In this document: piece by piece, positions 4,527-7,642 of the stretch
Layout of the letters: each line of letters begins with the position of its first letter
How positions within the stretch are numbered: position 1 is the first letter of the stretch
Source: an uncultured Kangiella sp.
Lineage (GTDB): Bacteria; Pseudomonadota; Gammaproteobacteria; Enterobacterales; DSM-103792
Direction: 5' to 3'
NCBI GenBank assembly: GCA_946480585.1
Contig: CAMLKQ010000102.1
Location: 1-7,642 of the forward strand
DNA length: 7,642 bases
Translations under genes and position numbers: made by a program
Notes under the pieces: generated by a model
Seen by the model: only the letters and a program-made list of their open reading frames with translations
Databases searched by the model: none
Told to the model about the DNA's origin: nothing

Positions 4527-6893
4527 ATGGACCTGTACACTCGCTGCCCGCACTGCCAAACCGTTTTCCGGCTCGCCTCCGAGCAGCTCGACGCCGCCGG
4601 CGGCCGGGTTCGCTGCGGCGCCTGTCTGCGTGTTTTCCCAGCCCGCAATTCACTGGTGCGGCCGAAGACCGCGTCAGCGGCCAACCCGCCCGCCAGCGTC
4701 GCGGCGCGACCGACCCCCGCCGAGATGCCGGCCACGCCCGCAACGCGCCCAGCCAGCACGCGTCCAGCTGCGGTCACGCCAACAGCCAGTCCGGCACCCG
4801 CCAAAACAGCGACGCCGACTGCGCCCGAACTCAACTTCGACAGCTTTTTCGCGCCACCGCCGGCGGCGCCGGTGCCGGCCCGCGAACCTGCCGCCACAGC
4901 AACTCCTGCCCCCGCCGCCGTAGCGACGCCGGCAGCAGCGCCGACCCCGGTCGGTCAGCCGGATGCGCCGGACTTTTCCTTGCTGAGCGCCGCGCTGACC
5001 GAAGTCGGTCCGCTGAGCGCACCACCTGTCGAGACGAGCCACGACCCGACCGCCGACACCGGGCATGATGATCAGGTCGCTGATCACGAAACCGAAACCG
5101 TCACATCAGCGCCACCGGCATCTGCCGTGGTGCCGCTGGCAACTACTGACAATGAACCGGCGACCGATGAAGCCGATTTCGGTGTCATCGACAGCCTGCC
5201 GCGCGATCTCGATGAAGCCGAGCACGGCACACAAGACAAATCGCCTATCGCCAAAGCGCATATCGACGACGCTTCAGGCTTGTCACCGGCGTTGATGACC
5301 AGACCATCGGCAGAGCTGAAGACCGCACAAGCGAATGAGTCGTTTGCACACGAACCTACACGCGAACCGGATTGGCATGACGACTCACCGGAGCCAACTG
5401 AGCCGACGCTGCCGGCCGATGACGTCGAGCTTGCGCTGGAATTGCCGGCCGACTGGGCCAGCCTGAAACCGAAAGCGCGCACCGAGCCGGTGTTCGACGA
5501 TGACAATGGTTTGCTTGATGCCGAGCTCGACGCACTGGCCAATGCCCGCAGCAGCGCCGCACCAATCCAGCCCGTGCAACCCGAAACCGAGCCCAGCGAC
5601 GGCCTGGATTGGCTACGCGAAGAACCGCTGCAGGAAGACAAGCCGCGTGCCGACAGCTTGGCCGCCGATAAGCAGCGCGTTAGCGAGCCCGACAAAGCGG
5701 AACGGACCGAGGACGCTTGGCTCGTCGATAACACCATGCCGTCCGCACGGGAAACGACACACGTCGAGAAAACGCCGGTTGTGGCCGAGCGCGACGAATG
5801 GTCAGCCTTGAAAACCTCGGACGAACCGACGCCTGAAATCGATCGGTTTGCATCAGAGGCATCGACTGTTTCAGACACTTCGGCGCCACCAGCGGCTGAC
5901 AGCGAACCGGCCGCGGCCAGCAATAGCGAAGACGAATTCGAGTGGCATCTGGATGCGGTCGAAGCGGCCGCTGCCGAACCGGTGGTGTTCGGTGACTGGC
6001 AGCCCGATCAGAGCGATACGGTCAAGCTGGCCGCCGAAGATGATCAGCTGATCCCGGTGCGTAAAACCAGCGCGGTAGCCACCGCCGCGACGCCCGCCAT
6101 TGCGGCGACGGAGCGTCCGGCCGGCAAGCCACGCACCCAAGCCGGCGATCCGGATTTGGGCGAGATCAGCAGTGATTGGGAACAGCCGCCGGTCGCCATT
6201 CAGGCGGGCGATTCGGGTGAGGCACGCGCGAAACGCATGAGTCGTTCCGCCAAGACCGAGCCGGAGCCGTTTGACCAGAACGCCTTTACCGCCGACCCGG
6301 CTGACCGCATTTACGCACCGGCCGATGCCGACGACGGTGGCGACTGGACGCTGACCGCCACCGAACCACCGCACGATTACGAAAGCGAACTCTATGCCGT
6401 GCCAAAGCGCCGGTTTCCGTGGCGCGGCCTGCTCGGCACGGTCGCCGCGTTGGCGTTGCTGTCGGTCCTAGTGACACAGCTGTTGTGGCCGCAACGCGCC
6501 GCGCTGCGCGAAGATCCGCAATGGGGTCCGTGGGTGGAACAACTCTGCGCTTACCTCGACTGCAATCTGCCGCCGCGCACGGATTTGCGCAAAATCGAAT
6601 TGCAGCAACGCAGCGTGCTGAAAGATCGCGACGATCCGCGCAAGCTGCAAATCGATCTGCTGATCGCCAACAAGGCGGCGTTTGCCCAGCCCTACCCCGA
6701 CATCAACCTGCGCTTCACCAACATCGAGGGCGAGCTGGTCGCAGAACGCCGGTTCAAGCCGAGCGAATATCTGCGTGAGCAACCAGACAGCGCCGAGATG
6801 CCAATCGGCGTGCCGGTGCACATCGCGTTCAGCGTCAAAGCGCCGGACGGCAATATCACCGGCTACGAATTCAACTTCCTGCCGCCGCAATAA
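4527..6893 (+). CDS. Zinc-ribbon (MJ0042-type) and DUF3426 single-pass membrane protein, very long linker
   Basis: A 788-residue protein of unknown function. Residues 1-40 are a zinc ribbon with two CxxC pairs (C7/C10 in RCPHCQTVF, C30/C33 in RCGACLRVF). From about 42 to 620 the sequence is low-complexity: first Ala/Pro/Thr-rich, then rich in Asp, Glu, Ser and Ala, and almost certainly disordered. One membrane helix lies at about 635-654 (LLGTVAALALLSVLVTQLLW), preceded by basic KRRFPWR. A C-terminal DUF3426 domain (about 655-788) follows, with C674 and C679 in LCAYLDCNLP and the ending YEFNFLPPQ. The zinc ribbon and linker would be cytoplasmic and DUF3426 periplasmic. Family members are commonly found between prmA and dusB, as here. 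The start is set by the zinc ribbon at the N-terminus. No clear ribosome binding site is visible, so coupling to the prmA stop is likely. The gene has no frameshift, but the linker is unusually long. Confidence 0.9.
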   Translation: MDLYTRCPHCQTVFRLASEQLDAAGGRVRCGACLRVFPARNSLVRPKTASAANPPASVAARPTPAEMPATPATRPASTRPAAVTPTASPAPAKTATPTAPELNFDSFFAPPPAAPVPAREPAATATPAPAAVATPAAAPTPVGQPDAPDFSLLSAALTEVGPLSAPPVETSHDPTADTGHDDQVADHETETVTSAPPASAVVPLATTDNEPATDEADFGVIDSLPRDLDEAEHGTQDKSPIAKAHIDDASGLSPALMTRPSAELKTAQANESFAHEPTREPDWHDDSPEPTEPTLPADDVELALELPADWASLKPKARTEPVFDDDNGLLDAELDALANARSSAAPIQPVQPETEPSDGLDWLREEPLQEDKPRADSLAADKQRVSEPDKAERTEDAWLVDNTMPSARETTHVEKTPVVAERDEWSALKTSDEPTPEIDRFASEASTVSDTSAPPAADSEPAAASNSEDEFEWHLDAVEAAAAEPVVFGDWQPDQSDTVKLAAEDDQLIPVRKTSAVATAATPAIAATERPAGKPRTQAGDPDLGEISSDWEQPPVAIQAGDSGEARAKRMSRSAKTEPEPFDQNAFTADPADRIYAPADADDGGDWTLTATEPPHDYESELYAVPKRRFPWRGLLGTVAALALLSVLVTQLLWPQRAALREDPQWGPWVEQLCAYLDCNLPPRTDLRKIELQQRSVLKDRDDPRKLQIDLLIANKAAFAQPYPDINLRFTNIEGELVAERRFKPSEYLREQPDSAEMPIGVPVHIAFSVKAPDGNITGYEFNFLPPQ

Positions 6894-6958
6894 GCGGCCG
6901 TCGGCAGGCGCCCGGCCGGCCATTTGCAGTGTCCGACCAGCAGCGCCGGCAGACCCGG

Positions 6959-7009
6959 TTGCAAGGGTCAAAAAAACCGTCCTGAGACGGTGAAAAAGAC
7001 CCTTGTCAA
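6959..7009. terminator. Nested inverted repeat with minus-facing terminator core
   Basis: The outer stem CAAGGGTC (6962-6969) pairs with GACCCTTG (6998-7005), extended by TTG/CAA past a one-base bulge. It encloses an inner hairpin ACCGTC (6976-6981) / GACGGT (6986-6991) flanked by A-runs. On the minus strand the inner hairpin is followed by six T, a good leftward intrinsic terminator, although no minus-strand gene is nearby. On the plus strand the outer stem is followed nine bases later by TTATTTTT, so it may also end the prmA-DUF3426 transcript. Confidence 0.5.
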
Positions 7010-7011
7010 CT

Positions 7012-7026
7012 GCTTATTTTTCAACC
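7012..7026. promoter_or_regulatory. Candidate Fis-binding site in the dusB promoter
   Basis: GCTTATTTTTCAACC fits the 15-bp Fis pattern G-NN-YR-N5-YR-NN-C at every fixed position, with a centre made only of T. It covers the -35 region of the dusB promoter. In Escherichia coli the dusB-fis promoter is repressed by Fis itself, so a site here would make the same loop if fis follows dusB beyond the window. Confidence 0.4.
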
Positions 7027-7048
7027 AACAGCCGCTATAATGCGCGCC
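7013..7048 (+). promoter_or_regulatory. dusB promoter with GC-only discriminator
   Basis: A perfect -10, TATAAT at 7036-7041, is followed by GCGCGC (7042-7047) and a predicted start in a C-run at about 7048. No good -35 exists (CTTATT at 7013-7018 at 17-base spacing). A strong -10, poor -35, GC-rich discriminator and likely C start match known traits of the E. coli dusB-fis promoter, which is under stringent and growth-rate control. The leader would be about 30 nt. Confidence 0.7.
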
Positions 7049-7077
7049 CTTTTCCGCAATCGGCTGTCCCCTCCCCG

Positions 7078-7642
7078 ATGCAACTCGGCCCCTACACCCT
7101 GCCCAACCGGCTTTGGCTGGCGCCCATGGCAGGCGTGACGGACCGGCCGTTCCGGCAACTGTGCCGGGAGCTCGGCGCCGGTCAGGCGGTATCGGAAATG
7201 ATGTCGGCCAACCCGCAGCTGCGCGACACCGAGAAGTCGCTGCGCCGGATGGATCACAGCGGCGAGTCGGGCATCCGGGCCGTCCAGATCGCCGGCGCCG
7301 AGCCGGACTGGCTGGCGGAAGCGGCGCGGTTCAATGTCGAGCGCGGCGCCCAGCTCATCGACATCAACATGGGCTGCCCGGCAAAGAAGGTATTCAACAA
7401 GTACGCTGGCTCGGCGTTGATGGCGGATCTGCCGACCGCGCAGGCCATCATCGTCGCCACGGTTGAGGCGGTGCAGGCGTTGCCGAATCCGGTGCCGGTG
7501 ACGGTGAAAATGCGCGCCGGCCCGTGTGCTGACGTGCGCAACGCGGTCGAGCTGGCGCTGATTGCACAAAACGCCGGTGTCGCGGCCGTGACCGTTCACG
7601 GTCGCACCCGCGATCAGTTTTACAAAGGCGCGGCCGAGTACG
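7078..7642 (+). CDS. dusB: tRNA-dihydrouridine synthase B (N-terminal part, runs off the right edge)
   Basis: An FMN-dependent cytoplasmic enzyme that reduces a uridine in the tRNA D-loop to dihydrouridine using NADPH. The first 188 residues are visible, out of about 320-330 in the family. The TIM-barrel signatures are clear: LAPMAGVTDRPFR (14-26), AVSEMMSANPQ (37-47), AVQIAGAEP (68-76), INMGCPAKKV (96-105) with catalytic C100, VTVKMR (141-146) and VTVHGRTR (171-178), the flavin-binding part. The ATG start aligns with E. coli DusB, placing the catalytic cysteine at 100 in both. No Shine-Dalgarno is present; the bases before the start are pyrimidine-rich (CTGTCCCCTCCCCG). The segment after VKMR reads AGPCADVRNA instead of the usual TGW type, a mild oddity. 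fis often follows dusB but lies outside the window. Confidence 0.96.
   Translation, partial: MQLGPYTLPNRLWLAPMAGVTDRPFRQLCRELGAGQAVSEMMSANPQLRDTEKSLRRMDHSGESGIRAVQIAGAEPDWLAEAARFNVERGAQLIDINMGCPAKKVFNKYAGSALMADLPTAQAIIVATVEAVQALPNPVPVTVKMRAGPCADVRNAVELALIAQNAGVAAVTVHGRTRDQFYKGAAEY

Noticed and set aside
4355..5068. 237-codon plus-strand frame bridging prmA and the DUF3426 gene
   Set aside because: It is out of frame with two well-supported genes and is Arg/Ser/Ala-rich without any domain, so it is a shadow frame.
5084..5923. 279-codon Ser-rich minus-strand open frame
   Set aside because: It mirrors the acidic low-complexity linker of the DUF3426 protein; Ser/Ala runs are the complement of its Glu/Asp/Ala codons.

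Overview
The window reads as chromosomal DNA of a GC-rich gammaproteobacterium. The evidence is the order prmA, a zinc-ribbon/DUF3426 membrane protein, then dusB (a backbone seen in Pseudomonas and relatives, where fis usually follows dusB), together with a complete 4-hydroxyphenylpyruvate dioxygenase. The genus cannot be fixed from sequence alone. There is no tRNA, rRNA, insertion sequence or CRISPR array.

Layout from left to right. (1) 1-415, minus strand: N-terminal part of a LysR-type regulator that runs off the left edge. It is divergent from hppD, and the shared intergenic region holds a perfect 7-bp inverted repeat and an overlapping ATC-N9-GAT (T-N11-A) LysR-type box. (2) 586-1656: hppD, a one-gene unit of tyrosine catabolism closed by a strong intrinsic terminator. 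(3) 1851-3233: an M48-type membrane metallopeptidase whose C-terminal third is a type IV pilin-like module (internal pilin-type helix plus two terminal cysteines), with its own terminator. (4) 3234-3627: a gap of about 390 bases with no credible protein gene. On the minus strand it contains a good promoter, about 190 nt of densely hairpinned sequence and an intrinsic terminator. I read this as an unrecognised structured small RNA gene, convergent with the M48 gene and divergent from prmA. It is the most interesting item in the window. (5) 3628-6893: prmA and, five bases after its stop, a 788-residue zinc-ribbon/DUF3426 protein, probably one transcript. (6) 6894-7077: a nested inverted repeat, a Fis-type box and a TATAAT promoter with an all-GC discriminator, leading into (7) dusB, 7078 to the right edge (partial).

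Functionally, the left part is regulated aromatic amino acid catabolism (LysR plus HPPD). The right part is translation-linked housekeeping: L11 methylation by PrmA and dihydrouridine formation by DusB, whose promoter looks like a growth-rate-controlled dusB-fis promoter. The M48 gene and the putative RNA sit between these two blocks as independent units. All motif, promoter and structure calls were made by eye. No database search or folding program was run.
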